64,000 nt of DNA from Belliella alkalica (GTDB taxonomy: Bacteria; Bacteroidota; Bacteroidia; Cytophagales; Cyclobacteriaceae). A program made the position numbers and the translations under genes. Location: NCBI RefSeq assembly GCF_022549785.1, contig NZ_JAKZGO010000002.1:124001-188000 (forward strand), given 5' to 3'. The notes beneath the pieces were generated by a model. That model did no database searches and was not told the DNA's origin. It saw nothing but the letters and a program-made list of their open reading frames with translations. Positions 8,770 through 19,085 of the stretch are shown here, piece after piece (within the stretch, counting starts at the first letter, position 1; every line of letters starts with the position of its first letter).

Positions 8770-9495
8770 ATGATTACAGCACTTATCCCAGCTCGATATG
8801 CTTCTACTCGCTTTCCTGCCAAATTAACACAGGAATTGTGTGGTAAATCAGTTATTCAAAGAACGTATTTGAGCACGCTTGAAACTGGACTTTTTGACCA
8901 AGTAATCGTAGTGACTGACCACGAGGAAATTGTAAAGCAAATAAAAGAAGTGGGTGGTCAAGTGTTTTTTAGCACAACAGCACACGAGAGTGGATCTGAT
9001 AGGATAGCAGAGGCTGTCAGAGACATCGATACAGACATCGTAGTAAATGTTCAGGGTGATGAACCTTTTCAAGACCAAAAGTCCTTGTATGATTTGGTTC
9101 GTGCTTTTGATGACCCAAGTGTACAAGTAGCATCCATGATGTTCAATATTTCAATTGAAGATGCACATAATCCCAATTCAGTAAAGGTTGTATTAGATCA
9201 AAATTCTAATGCAATGTACTTTAGCAGGTCTCCAATCCCTTATATTCGCGAACAAGCGGAAGATTTTCAATATTGGAAACATGTGGGTATATATGCATAT
9301 AAAAAGAGCGCACTTTTAGAATTCACGACCAAGCCAAAATCTAAACTAGAACAAATCGAAATGTTGGAGCAATTGAGACTCTTGGAACATGGCGTAAAGA
9401 TAAAAATGGTACCTACATCCCACCAAGCTATCGCAATCGACGTACCCGAAGATCTTGAAAAAGCAATCGCATATTTTAAAATGAATAATGGCTAG
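8770..9495 (+). CDS. kdsB: 3-deoxy-manno-octulosonate cytidylyltransferase
   Basis: 241 residues, full length for KdsB. It starts with 'IPARYASTRFPAK', the nucleotide-binding loop of the family, and has 'NVQGDEPF' (metal/CTP site) and 'YFSRSPIP'. It makes CMP-Kdo from CTP and Kdo in the cytoplasm for lipopolysaccharide core or Kdo-containing capsules. The 42-bp gap after the Wzc-like gene and the same strand suggest co-transcription, which hints that the exported polymer or its anchor may carry Kdo. Confidence 0.95.
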   Translation: MITALIPARYASTRFPAKLTQELCGKSVIQRTYLSTLETGLFDQVIVVTDHEEIVKQIKEVGGQVFFSTTAHESGSDRIAEAVRDIDTDIVVNVQGDEPFQDQKSLYDLVRAFDDPSVQVASMMFNISIEDAHNPNSVKVVLDQNSNAMYFSRSPIPYIREQAEDFQYWKHVGIYAYKKSALLEFTTKPKSKLEQIEMLEQLRLLEHGVKIKMVPTSHQAIAIDVPEDLEKAIAYFKMNNG

Positions 9496-9664
9496 GGATG
9501 GGTTGATTTGGGGTGAAAAGTTTAGATGTTCAACTTTATGAGTTAAACAATTAACGCTTAATTTTCCGAAAGTCAGTTGATTGAGTGAATGAGGATCTAA
9601 AGGATTAATAGGTAAAACGCTTAATATCTAAACTCATACCAACTCCCGATACCTTATACTTCTA

Positions 9665-9806
9665 TATTATGAGTATCCGCAATGTTGCACTTTAGGTAAG
9701 AAGGAGCTTTGTAAGTTACGGATACTCGTCAGCAGTTTACAGTCAACAGAACCACGAATCGTTCATCCGACAATCTATTGTTTGGCGACGAGCAAGAAGG
9801 TGGATA
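9665..9806 (+). repeat. TATCCGC-ended dispersed repeat, copy A
   Basis: About 140 bp, starting TGAGTATCCGCAAT and ending GTGGATA. It is about 85 percent identical to 52474-52620 over its length apart from a 7-nt gap, and has an internal hairpin (GAGTATCCGC pairing with a later CGGATACTC). It fills most of the gap between kdsB and the convergent kinase gene, ending at the kinase stop codon. Confidence 0.8.
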
Positions 9807-9807
9807 G

Positions 9808-11715
9808 TCATACTTCTTTATATTCAAAACTCACTTTGATTTTAGTTCCTTTTCCTACTTCACTTTCGATAACGAGGGATCCATTGTTTTTCTCAACATA
9901 ACCTTTGCAAAGGGCAAGGCCTAACCCTGTTCCTTTCTCGTTGTCCGTACCGAAGTTTGAAACAAGTTCATTTTTATTTAGTTTTTCCAACGTTTCAGGA
10001 TCTATACCCACACCATTATCTTCTATTGAGATTTTAACTATATCATTTTCAGTTCTTGCAATACAAGAAATTGACCCTTCCTCATTAGTGAACTTTATAG
10101 CATTGGCAATCAGATTTCTAAAAGAGATTTCCACCATCTGTTTGTCTGCATAGAGCATTATTTCGTCATCAATATCAAGATTGATTTTTAGTTTTTTGTG
10201 ATCAATAGCATAAAGCAAAGAGTCTACGACTTCTAAAAACAATGATTTCAGCTGAAACCATTCGTGCTGAATCGATTCGCCTTCTTTTTGGCTCAAAGCC
10301 CAATGCAGCAAATTTTCCAAAGTAACACCAGCCCTTCGTATTTCATTGTTCAAATGTGGCATGATTTCACTAAGCTCTTCAATGTTCAATTGCTTTTCAG
10401 TCAGAAGTTCTGTTACAGTTATTAGTGAATTTACAGGTCCTTTTAGATCATGTCCTATGACTCCAAAAATCTGATTTTGATGGTTATTGAGGCTTTTTAG
10501 GTTCTTGGCAAGTGTGGCGATTTCTTTATTCTTTTGGTGGAGAAGCTGATTTCTGACTTTTGATTTAGAAAGATTTTTGGCCACTAGTATAAAAAGAATG
10601 ACAATGGCACATATCAGAAAGATCAATTGTCCGATAATTAATGCCTTTTGTTTATTGCTTTGTTCCTTATTTTGAAGCTCCAAATCGAATATAGCTTTTT
10701 CACTTTCTATCTTTTTTGTTGCTTCAATTCGGGCGATCTCTAGAGTTTGCTCTTTTCTTCTTAGGGAATCTTTATATGTATAATGATTTCTTAAGCTACT
10801 TAATGCCCCTTTTATATCCCCCGTGTCTTCTTGGAGTGCTGCTACTGTGTGATATGCATCGGAAATATTAAAAACAGACCCTGATTTCAGTGCATTTGTA
10901 AGTGATTTTTCTGCGAATTTTAAAGCCTCCTTTGGGTTCTCAGTTACCACATAGTATTTGATTTGGCTCGTGTAGGCGTATGCTAGGGCTTCGAATTCAG
11001 ATGATTCTATTGCAGCAATCAATCCTTTGTCAAAATATTTTTTTACTGAATCAATTTTCCCATTTGCGCCAAACTGATTCCCCAAATTTAGATAGGCATT
11101 AGATATGTATGCGCTTTCTCCAGACTTCTCTAAGTCTCTAATGGCTTCATAGTAGGTTGGCAATGCTTCTTCAAATGATTTCAAATTTGCCAAAACCATC
11201 GCTTTATTCAATTTGTAGTTGGCAATATTGCTTAGACTTTCATTCTCGTCAGCCATATCTATTGCCTCTTGATGATATGCTAATGCTTTTTCGAAATCTC
11301 TTTCTCTAAAATATACCAAGCCAATGTTGTTGGAGGTACTTGCTGATTTGTTGAAGAGTTTTTCTTTAGTAAATATGTCCTTGGCTTTTAGATAGTTTTC
11401 TACTGATTGCCCATGGTTGGATTTTTGATAATGATAGACGCCAAAATTAGTGTAGCTGTGTGCTATTCCTTTTTGGTAACCTATCTTTTGACTTGCTTCC
11501 AAGGTGATGTTGGCATAAATATACAGTGAGTCTGGGTAATTGCCTTTTAGCGAAAATGCGTGATTATTCAAATTATCTATTTCTTCAATAGATTTAGGTG
11601 CTTTTTGGACCTGGGTTACACGATCATTTTGATTTTCAAGTTCAGCTTGATTTGGGTCAAAATTTTCGGAATAAAAGGTGAAAAGGCAAAAAAAAGATAA
11701 GATGGGTAATACCAT
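9808..11715 (-). CDS. TPR-containing sensor histidine kinase (orphan)
   Basis: 635 residues. A short hydrophobic N-terminus (signal) is followed by tetratricopeptide repeats over about 50-320, a coiled-coil stretch, a membrane segment at about 358-378 and a second coiled coil. The HisKA domain has the phospho-acceptor in 'GHDLKGPV' (His 422), and the HATPase_c domain carries the N box near 540 and G boxes ('DNGVGID' and 'GTGLGLAL'). This is the periplasmic-TPR kinase type frequent in Bacteroidota. No response regulator is adjacent. It is divergent from the xylan locus, so it could sense for it, but nothing in the sequence proves that. Confidence 0.85.
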   Translation of the reverse strand: MVLPILSFFCLFTFYSENFDPNQAELENQNDRVTQVQKAPKSIEEIDNLNNHAFSLKGNYPDSLYIYANITLEASQKIGYQKGIAHSYTNFGVYHYQKSNHGQSVENYLKAKDIFTKEKLFNKSASTSNNIGLVYFRERDFEKALAYHQEAIDMADENESLSNIANYKLNKAMVLANLKSFEEALPTYYEAIRDLEKSGESAYISNAYLNLGNQFGANGKIDSVKKYFDKGLIAAIESSEFEALAYAYTSQIKYYVVTENPKEALKFAEKSLTNALKSGSVFNISDAYHTVAALQEDTGDIKGALSSLRNHYTYKDSLRRKEQTLEIARIEATKKIESEKAIFDLELQNKEQSNKQKALIIGQLIFLICAIVILFILVAKNLSKSKVRNQLLHQKNKEIATLAKNLKSLNNHQNQIFGVIGHDLKGPVNSLITVTELLTEKQLNIEELSEIMPHLNNEIRRAGVTLENLLHWALSQKEGESIQHEWFQLKSLFLEVVDSLLYAIDHKKLKINLDIDDEIMLYADKQMVEISFRNLIANAIKFTNEEGSISCIARTENDIVKISIEDNGVGIDPETLEKLNKNELVSNFGTDNEKGTGLGLALCKGYVEKNNGSLVIESEVGKGTKIKVSFEYKEV

Positions 11716-12534
11716 TGGTGATTTAGTAGATTACAATTATTAGCTTCAATAAAGTTAATTGAAAATAAAAATGGGGCAACATTTTGTTCAATTTATTTTA
11801 TTCGATTGTCCGCAATGATAACAAAAGTTTAATTTTCATATGAAATCATGCGGAAAATCGAGACATGTGAATAGTTGTCGGTGGACAAATTGATTTTAAT
11901 AGCATTATTTTGTTTGGTTACTGGTATGAAAGCGGGTAATCCTTTGGTTTCTTTGTCTGACTTATTTTTTAATTGCTTCAAGAACAGATAAAATTATGAA
12001 ATCGATTTCATAATTTTTATTAGTCCAATTACAATTTTTTAGTTCTGTAAATCTGTAGTATAATACATTTGCTTTTTTTTCGAAGTCTCGTTCTTGTATG
12101 ACTTTGAATAGTATAAGTTTCGCAAAATCAATTAAAACTAATTTGACTGAAAATGGTAAAACGAATTGTCATAGTATAGCTGTTGTTCTTTTCGGGGGCA
12201 GATAGTTACGTTTTATCAATGTCTTGCTATTTTTTTTAATAGTTTTGATCCAGATTAATGTTTGATGCAGATTGCCATACGTTTTTATTTTCTTCTTTTT
12301 TGAGACTTTTATTTTTTTTATTCATCGAACAAGTTTCATTCAATTTTATAAATTAATATTTTAATAATAATTATTAAACATCTCTTTAATTGAACTCGTC
12401 ATAAATTTTTTAAATAAAATATGAAATCGGTTGTAATTATTGATTTTTTTATTCAGGTTTAAGAAGTGAAATAGTGTTAGTGGTAATATGAACTGGATTA
12501 TCTCTAACTTTAATTCTCGATTAACTAGCCCAAA
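11716..12534. other. Long divergent intergenic region between kinase and CE20-like gene
   Basis: About 820 bp, very AT-rich, with no supported gene. It holds the inverted repeat at 11802-11861 and an isolated TAnnTTTG match at 12064-12071 without a proper -33 box and 460 nt from the next start. If that were used, the leader would be unusually long. Confidence 0.5.
11802..11861. repeat. Imperfect inverted repeat upstream of the CE20-like gene
   Basis: TCGATTGTCCGCA (11802-11814) and TGCGGAAAATCGA (11849-11861) are inverted copies with one mismatch, 34 nt apart, and a TTTCATATGAAA palindrome lies in the loop. It could be a regulator site or a small relative of the TATCCGC repeat family. Confidence 0.5.
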
Positions 12535-14496
12535 ATGCATCGTTTATACCAGGTATTATTCATTTACTTTTTATTGAATACTGTGCAAGTGATCCCTGCA
12601 TTAGGACAGATTCGTTTGCCTTTTTTGATAAGCGATGGAATGGTTTTACAAAGGGGGGTGGATACCAACATTTGGGGTTGGGCTAACCCAAATGATGAAA
12701 TCCAGATTGATTTTAACGGCATAAAATTAAAGACCATGGTGGATTCTTTTGGGAAATGGAATGTCACTATTCCAAGTATGCCTGCGGGTGGCCCATTTGA
12801 AATCCGTATCTCAAATTCAGATGAAGAAATAGAAATCAGGAATATTCTACTCGGCGATGTGTGGCTTTGTTCTGGTCAATCCAATATGGAAACGACGATG
12901 GAAAGAGTAGAACCTATGTTTCCAGACGAGTTTTCAAATATTGAAAATTTGAAAATAAGGTATTTTGATGTACCGGATGATTATACTTTTACAGAAGTAA
13001 AAGATGATTTGAAAGGAGGGAAATGGCTTGAATTGAATGAAGAAAATATTAGGTCATTTGCGGCAGTGGCTTATTTTTTCGCAAAGAATCTCAACCAAAA
13101 ATATGATGTACCCATAGGTATGGTCAATGCCAGTGTCGGAGGTTCACCGATACAGTCATGGCTTAGAGAAGAAGATCTAAAGGAATTTCCTAAAGACTAT
13201 CAAGAAGCACTTCATTTTCAAACACCTGGTGTGATTGAGGAAATAGAGAGAACTGATAAAGAAAAAATAGACTACTGGAGAAATGAGTTGAGATCAAAAG
13301 ATTTAGGTCTTTTAGATAAGAATTTACCTTGGTTTTCAAATGATTTTGAGCCAAATGACTGGCAAAAAATGCATGATGTAGATTTTTGGCCTTTGGACGG
13401 TAACAGGTCTGTAAATGGTGTTTTTTGGTTTCGAAAAGTAATAAATATTGATTTTGACCCTTCTGAAGCTTCGGAAATTAAGCTTTTGCTAGGTACGCTG
13501 GTGGACAGTGATCAAGCATACATCAATGGCCAACTTGTAGGAAGTACTGGATACAGATATCCACCGCGAAGGTATAATGTACCAAATGAGGTTTTGAAAA
13601 AAGGGAAGAACATTTTGGTAGTCAGAATTGTCAGCGAAAATGGCAGAGGTGGATTTATCAAAGAAAAACCTTATGTGCTTCAAATAGGAGAGAAAAGAAT
13701 TGATTTGAGCAAGGATTGGCAATATCAAGTTGGTGCTATAATGGAAAAAGCACCAAATCAAACGACCATAAGGTTCAAACCAATGGGTTTGTATAACGCA
13801 ATGATAGCCCCTTTGCATAAAGTAACTTTCAAAGGAATACTTTGGTATCAAGGAGAATCAAATGCAGGCCAAGCAGAACTTTATGAAAAGCAATTAATAT
13901 CTTTGATAAATGGCTGGCGCGAAGAATGGAAGAAACCTAAGCTTCCTTTTTTGTATGTGCAATTGCCTAATTTTATGGAGGTTGTCGATCAACCTCAAGA
14001 AAGTGAGTGGGCAGAGATGCGTGAAGTCCAAAGAAAAACTTTAGCAATTCCGCATACTGGTATGGCTATAACTATTGATGTTGGTGAAGCCAATGATATT
14101 CATCCTTTGGATAAGAAAACAGTAGGGGACAGACTTGCGCTTCAGGCAGCGCAGCTAGTTTATGGTGAGAAAGATGGACCTTTTTCTGGACCTTTACTTC
14201 AAAAGTCAAAAATCAAAAAAGATAGAATTGTTCTAACTTTCACGGAAACAGGTAAGGGTTTGAATACCTCTGATATGATGCCTGTGAGTGGAATTGCATT
14301 GGCTGGGAAAGATGGTGAGTTCAAATGGGTAAATGGTACTATTGCAAAAAAGAATAAAGTAATCATTAAGTACGATACAAGGCAACGGCCATTCATGCTA
14401 AGGTATGCATGGGCAAATAATCCCGAATGGGCCAATTTGATCAATTCAATCAAAATTCCGGCATCACCCTTTGAAGTGATTTTTTCAGAGCTTTAA
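12535..14496 (+). CDS. CE20-like / sialate O-acetylesterase-type acetyl(xylan) esterase
   Basis: 653 residues with a signal peptide (about 1-24). The SGNH esterase is split: the nucleophile block 'CSGQSNME' has Ser 115, then an inserted jelly-roll of about 100 residues (about 290-390), then 'LWYQGESNA' (about 434) and the catalytic Asp/His region 'DIHPLDKK' (about 520-526). This layout is that of the sialate O-acetylesterase family; members in xylan loci (CE20) deacetylate xylo-oligosaccharides. Context favours acetyl removal from xylan or its oligosaccharides in the periplasm. It is separate from the SusCD operon by 1.15 kb and on the same strand. Confidence 0.82.
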   Translation: MHRLYQVLFIYFLLNTVQVIPALGQIRLPFLISDGMVLQRGVDTNIWGWANPNDEIQIDFNGIKLKTMVDSFGKWNVTIPSMPAGGPFEIRISNSDEEIEIRNILLGDVWLCSGQSNMETTMERVEPMFPDEFSNIENLKIRYFDVPDDYTFTEVKDDLKGGKWLELNEENIRSFAAVAYFFAKNLNQKYDVPIGMVNASVGGSPIQSWLREEDLKEFPKDYQEALHFQTPGVIEEIERTDKEKIDYWRNELRSKDLGLLDKNLPWFSNDFEPNDWQKMHDVDFWPLDGNRSVNGVFWFRKVINIDFDPSEASEIKLLLGTLVDSDQAYINGQLVGSTGYRYPPRRYNVPNEVLKKGKNILVVRIVSENGRGGFIKEKPYVLQIGEKRIDLSKDWQYQVGAIMEKAPNQTTIRFKPMGLYNAMIAPLHKVTFKGILWYQGESNAGQAELYEKQLISLINGWREEWKKPKLPFLYVQLPNFMEVVDQPQESEWAEMREVQRKTLAIPHTGMAITIDVGEANDIHPLDKKTVGDRLALQAAQLVYGEKDGPFSGPLLQKSKIKKDRIVLTFTETGKGLNTSDMMPVSGIALAGKDGEFKWVNGTIAKKNKVIIKYDTRQRPFMLRYAWANNPEWANLINSIKIPASPFEVIFSEL

Positions 14497-15646
14497 GCTA
14501 TTTTGTCGTTAATCGCTCGTTAAACTAGAGCTAATTTTATGTTGAATAAGTTTTCTAAAGGCATTTTTAAAAGCTAGGTAAATGTATATCCGCTTTCTTA
14601 TCAGTAGTCAATTAAATTGATATGTGTTAAGTCAATAGATGCACTAATAACTAATCAACCAACAACCCTTTTGTGCAATGCCAAGACACATAGGCGTGGA
14701 GTAAATATCGACTACCCGTAGGAGATTTTATAGGGAAATTCGCTTACTATTGTCCTTACGAATAACCATTTAAGCTAAAGTGCTGATTATTAGAAAATTC
14801 TGAATTTTAAAATAATTGTCTCAAACAATAGGTTCCTGCTATACAAATTATAATACTCGCAATTATATTTGCTTGATGTTAATAATTCAGGAATAATCCT
14901 TTGGGCTTGATTTTCTAACCAAATATGTTAAAAAAATAATTAGCAAAAAACAAGCTTAAGTACTTGATAATCAATAAGTTCATTTAAGCGAAATGGCTAT
15001 TTTTTGTGAATTTCACCAAAAACCTTATTCTATTGCTTGTAGAGGGCTTTTTCATAATTTTTTGCGGTTTTAATAAACGCAATGACTTTTATAACATTCT
15101 GAATATCAATTGTTTGTTATTATTAGTCTGAGTTTATTTTACATATTATTATATATATATTTGATTAAGTCAATTACACTTAAAACCCGAAATAAAATGT
15201 TACACGATTACTACAAATTCTTTTTAATATCAGTCCCATCAGGGAGTGGTATTTTGAGTGCTTTTAATGCATTCTCCCAAAACCAATTCATCCTCTTATT
15301 TTCAAATATTTTCACTCATCGATCTCGTCAAGCTCGACAAGTATGAAGTGATTTCCTTAGGATACATTAATGTTTTCCTAGGAGATCATCTTTTGCTTTT
15401 CAATTGCTGTAGTCAAATGATTGAGATTTAGAATTGGACTTCAAAATAGAAACTCAGTTTACTAATAATATTCAATATCTACATACAACCCAAAATCAAC
15501 AAAATGATCGATTTCAAACTAAATACAAGCTAGCAGGATTATCCGCGGAGTTTCAAACTTCTGCTTTTGCTAGACTTCAAGTTTTATGCTTGATTTTAGC
15601 AGATTACTAAATCTTTCAAACCTTAAATTAATATTATTAAAATTAT
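14497..15646. other. Long leader region before the SusC/D operon
   Basis: About 1,150 bp without a convincing gene. It contains a partial copy of the TATCCGC repeat (14586-14625), an 11-nt palindrome GTGAATTTCAC at 15006-15016 and a hairpin near 15062-15083 (TTGCG...CGCAA). No clean TAnnTTTG box with a -33 partner was found, so the operon promoter is unplaced; one near-match TATGCTTG lies at 15585-15592. Confidence 0.45.
14586..14625 (-). repeat. TATCCGC-ended dispersed repeat, partial copy D
   Basis: The first 13 bases, TATCCGCTTTCTT, are the exact reverse complement of the end of copy B, and the next ~25 bases share GTAG-CAA-GAT spacing with it. They also share ATCAGTAG with copy C. No second end is seen, so it is a truncated or decayed copy. 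Confidence 0.55.
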
Positions 15647-18600
15647 ATGGATATAAATTTACTAAGGCGGTTCTGCTACTTATCGAAGAACTTAGCGTAT
15701 GTCCTATCGTTGCAGCTTGTCTTTACAACTGTTTCGCATGCGCATACTGGAAATGCCAGCGGAAATTTCTCAGAAGAATTTGTGAATTTGGAATTGTCAA
15801 ATTCGGCAAATGTGCAAGGTGAACTTAGAGAGGAATCTAAGTTGATGAATAATTATCAGGAAAAGGGTCAATCAATAACTGAAAAAGAAGATGGTAAAAA
15901 ATCTTTGACAAATGACTCTAAATCTACAGTGATCGAACAATTGGCTGCTCAAAACAAATTTGAGTATAATACCAATAATTCTAAAAGTTCCAATAGTCAA
16001 TCAACAAGTCAATTGAAAGTTGACAAGTCAGAAGAGGTGTTTGCACAAATTACCGGAGTAGTCACAGATAGCAAGGATGGTCTACCAATCCCAGGTGTTA
16101 CGATCTTGATAAAAGGTACTACTAGAGGTGTAGCCACTGATATTGATGGTAAATACTCAATCAATGCAGAAGTAGGAGAGACACTTATTGTTAGTTTCAT
16201 AGGATATGAAAGTATCGAGTTGCAAGTCACATCAAGTAGATCATCTTATAATGTAAGTTTGGTTGAAACCATTTCTTCATTGGAAGAATTTGTGATAATC
16301 GGTTACGGTGAACAACGTAAGGAAACGCTAATCGGTGCGGTTTCTCAAACCAATAGTGAAGTGCTTCAAAGAACAGGTGGTGTTTCAAGTTTAGGTGCTG
16401 CTTTGACTGGTAACCTTCCTGGCTTGATTACTACACAAGGTTCTGGTATGCCGGGTGATGAACAGCCTCAGATTTTCATTAGAGGTCAGAACAGCTGGAA
16501 TGGTAATTCACCTCTTATATTGGTAGATGGAGTAGAACGTCCAGAATTTTTTAATCAAATGGACGTAGGTTCTGTAGAATCTATATCTGTATTGAAAGAT
16601 GCTTCAGCTACAGCAGTTTTTGGTTCTAGAGGTGCAAATGGTGTTATTATCGTAACCACAAAAAGAGGTAAAGAAGGTAAAGCTGAAATAGTAGCAAGAG
16701 TAAATGCTACCGTAAAATCTCCTTCCAAACTACCTGGGAAAATGGATGCTTATGATGCAATTGGGATTAGAAATCAAGCAATCGAAAGAGAGCTTTCTGT
16801 AAGTCCACAAGCTTGGTCTCAAATGATTCCACAAGAAATCAGAGAAAAATATAGAAATCCTGCAAATTTAGAAGAAGCTGAGAGGTATCCAAATATCGAC
16901 TGGCAAGACTATTTGTTCAATGATTATGCAATGGCATACAATGCAAATGTTGCGATCAGTGGAGGTACAAAATTCACAAAGTATTTTGCTGCATTTGATT
17001 TTCAGAATGAAGGTGATTTGTTCAAAGATTTTGAGAACAATAGAGGATATCAACCAGGTTACAATTTTAACAGATTGAATTTTAGAAATAACCTTGATTT
17101 TCAACTTTCACCATCGACTGTCTTGAAAGTTAATCTTGGAGGTATTTATGGAGTAAGGCAGACACCATGGAATGGCGGCAATGATGCCAATTTCTGGAGA
17201 GCGGCTTATAGAAACCCACCTGATGCATTTGTACCAAGGTACGCAAACGGTCTGTGGGGATACTATCCTCTAGATGATTATGGAGCAATAAACTCAGCTC
17301 GAGTTTTGGCTATCGGTGGTGTTGAGAATATTACCACTACAAGTTTATCCACAAACATCGTCTTGGAACAGGATCTAGGAAAGATAATTAAAGGATTGAA
17401 TTTCCGAGGCACATTGGCTGTAGATAACACTTTTACTGAAAACAGTAGAGGGGTAAACGATCTATTCAACAATACGGAAGAAATGTGGATTGACCCAGTT
17501 ACAGGCAGAGTCAACCTTAAGAATAACTTTGACAACAGTAATTTTGATTTCTTCCAACCTATTGCTTGGACTACTCAAGGCGGAAATGTACAAGGTGCTC
17601 AGAGGAGATTATTCTACCAGGGGCAATTGAACTATACTACTACTATCAAAAATGATCATAATATCAATCTAATGGGGCTATTTAGCCGTCAGGAAGATGC
17701 CATTGGAAATATGATCCCAAGTTATCGTGAGGATTGGGTTTTCAGAGCTGTTTATGATTACAAAAGAAAGTATTTGGTAGAATATAATGGTGCATACAAT
17801 GGTTCTGAGAAATTTGGAATCGATTATAGATTTGCATTTTTCTCATCAGGTGGAATTGGATGGGTCGTTTCGGAGGAGAATTTTATGAAGAGAATTTCTG
17901 CTGTAGATTTTCTTAAGGTAACAGCCTCGTATGGTCAGGTAGGTGATGACAATATAGGAGGTAGGTTCCTATATATGAATCAGTGGGCATTTGGTGGTGC
18001 GTCTAGATTGGCTACTGTAGGCTGGAGAGATGATAATTCACCTTTTCAATGGTATAGAGAGCAGGTATTGGGCAACCCAAATGTAAGATGGGAGACTGTT
18101 TATAAGTATAATTTTAAAACAGAGTTTAGTTTATTCAACGGCCTACTTGATGGTAGTGTAGATGTATTCAAGGATGATAGGGTTGATATTTTGATGGCAG
18201 GAGATAGATCTATTCCAAGTTATTTTGGTGCAGCAGCTCCAGCAGCTAACTTAGGTAGGGTGACCACTACAGGTTACGAGCTTATGCTTGGTCTGAATAG
18301 AACATTGAAAAATGGTGTGCGTGTTTGGGCTGATTTAGCTATCACAAGAGCGGTAGATGTTGTTATTAATAGAGATGACCCAGAGTTCTTGATTGATTAT
18401 CAAAAGCAAGCAGGATTCCAATTAGGTCAAAACAGATCACATATAGATCACGGATTCTACAATACTTGGGATGAAGTATATGCAAGTACTCCTCACAATA
18501 CTAATAATGGAAGCAAGCTTCCAGGGGGATATCAAATTGTAGATTTTAATGGTGATGGTGTTATTGATGCCTTTGATTCTGCTCCTTTTGGATTTTCTGG

Positions 18601-19072
18601 TGTTCCTCAAAACACATTCAACACCAATATTGGTGTAGAGTATAAAGGGCTATCCTTTTTTGTACAATTGTACGGTGTCAACAATGTTTCAAGGAGTGTT
18701 CCTTTCACCAACCTTGATGGCCAGAGAAATTTGGTATACGATGAAGGAACTTACTGGTCAAAGGATAATCCTGAAGCAGGAACTCCACTTCCAGTATGGT
18801 TGACTCCAGTGTCATATTATTATGGTTCAAGGTATCTATATGATGGATCTTACTTGAGAATAAAAAATGCAGAATTGGCGTATTCGTTTGATAGAGCAAA
18901 AGCTAATAAGCTTGGTATGGGAGGTTTGAGAGTGTTTCTTAATGGAAACAATCTATTGGTCTGGAGTAAAATGCCAGATGATAGAGAGTCAAACTTTGGT
19001 ACAGGAGCAGCTTGGGAAGGTGCTTACCCTATGGTAAGAAGAGTGAATTTAGGATTAACAATGACATTCTAA
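15647..19072 (+). CDS. SusC/RagA-family TonB-linked outer-membrane transporter (first)
   Basis: 1,141 residues. After the signal peptide (about 1-32) comes an odd ~100-residue Asn/Ser/Lys/Glu-rich stretch (33-132). The CarboxypepD_reg-like domain starts at 'ITGVVTDSKDGLPIPG' (about 135), then the plug ('LVDGVERPEFF', 'SVLKDASATAVFGSRGANG') and the 22-strand barrel ending in 'NLGLTMTF'. The family imports oligosaccharides with a SusD lid, powered by TonB. It is first in a six-gene operon ending at 29044, and the xylan enzymes downstream suggest xylo-oligosaccharide import. Confidence 0.95.
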   Translation: MDINLLRRFCYLSKNLAYVLSLQLVFTTVSHAHTGNASGNFSEEFVNLELSNSANVQGELREESKLMNNYQEKGQSITEKEDGKKSLTNDSKSTVIEQLAAQNKFEYNTNNSKSSNSQSTSQLKVDKSEEVFAQITGVVTDSKDGLPIPGVTILIKGTTRGVATDIDGKYSINAEVGETLIVSFIGYESIELQVTSSRSSYNVSLVETISSLEEFVIIGYGEQRKETLIGAVSQTNSEVLQRTGGVSSLGAALTGNLPGLITTQGSGMPGDEQPQIFIRGQNSWNGNSPLILVDGVERPEFFNQMDVGSVESISVLKDASATAVFGSRGANGVIIVTTKRGKEGKAEIVARVNATVKSPSKLPGKMDAYDAIGIRNQAIERELSVSPQAWSQMIPQEIREKYRNPANLEEAERYPNIDWQDYLFNDYAMAYNANVAISGGTKFTKYFAAFDFQNEGDLFKDFENNRGYQPGYNFNRLNFRNNLDFQLSPSTVLKVNLGGIYGVRQTPWNGGNDANFWRAAYRNPPDAFVPRYANGLWGYYPLDDYGAINSARVLAIGGVENITTTSLSTNIVLEQDLGKIIKGLNFRGTLAVDNTFTENSRGVNDLFNNTEEMWIDPVTGRVNLKNNFDNSNFDFFQPIAWTTQGGNVQGAQRRLFYQGQLNYTTTIKNDHNINLMGLFSRQEDAIGNMIPSYREDWVFRAVYDYKRKYLVEYNGAYNGSEKFGIDYRFAFFSSGGIGWVVSEENFMKRISAVDFLKVTASYGQVGDDNIGGRFLYMNQWAFGGASRLATVGWRDDNSPFQWYREQVLGNPNVRWETVYKYNFKTEFSLFNGLLDGSVDVFKDDRVDILMAGDRSIPSYFGAAAPAANLGRVTTTGYELMLGLNRTLKNGVRVWADLAITRAVDVVINRDDPEFLIDYQKQAGFQLGQNRSHIDHGFYNTWDEVYASTPHNTNNGSKLPGGYQIVDFNGDGVIDAFDSAPFGFSGVPQNTFNTNIGVEYKGLSFFVQLYGVNNVSRSVPFTNLDGQRNLVYDEGTYWSKDNPEAGTPLPVWLTPVSYYYGSRYLYDGSYLRIKNAELAYSFDRAKANKLGMGGLRVFLNGNNLLVWSKMPDDRESNFGTGAAWEGAYPMVRRVNLGLTMTF

Positions 19073-19085
19073 AACTAAGATTAAA

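Noticed and set aside
12064-12071. TACATTTG as a promoter for the CE20-like gene
   Set aside because: Perfect -7 match but no TTG/TTTG at the right distance and 460 nt from the start codon; too weak to call in AT-rich DNA.
15110-15346. 78-codon open frame in the leader before SusC-1
   Set aside because: Starts with TTG, has no recognisable domain and lies in AT-rich DNA; an internal ATG at 15197 gives a weak signal-like start but nothing after it.
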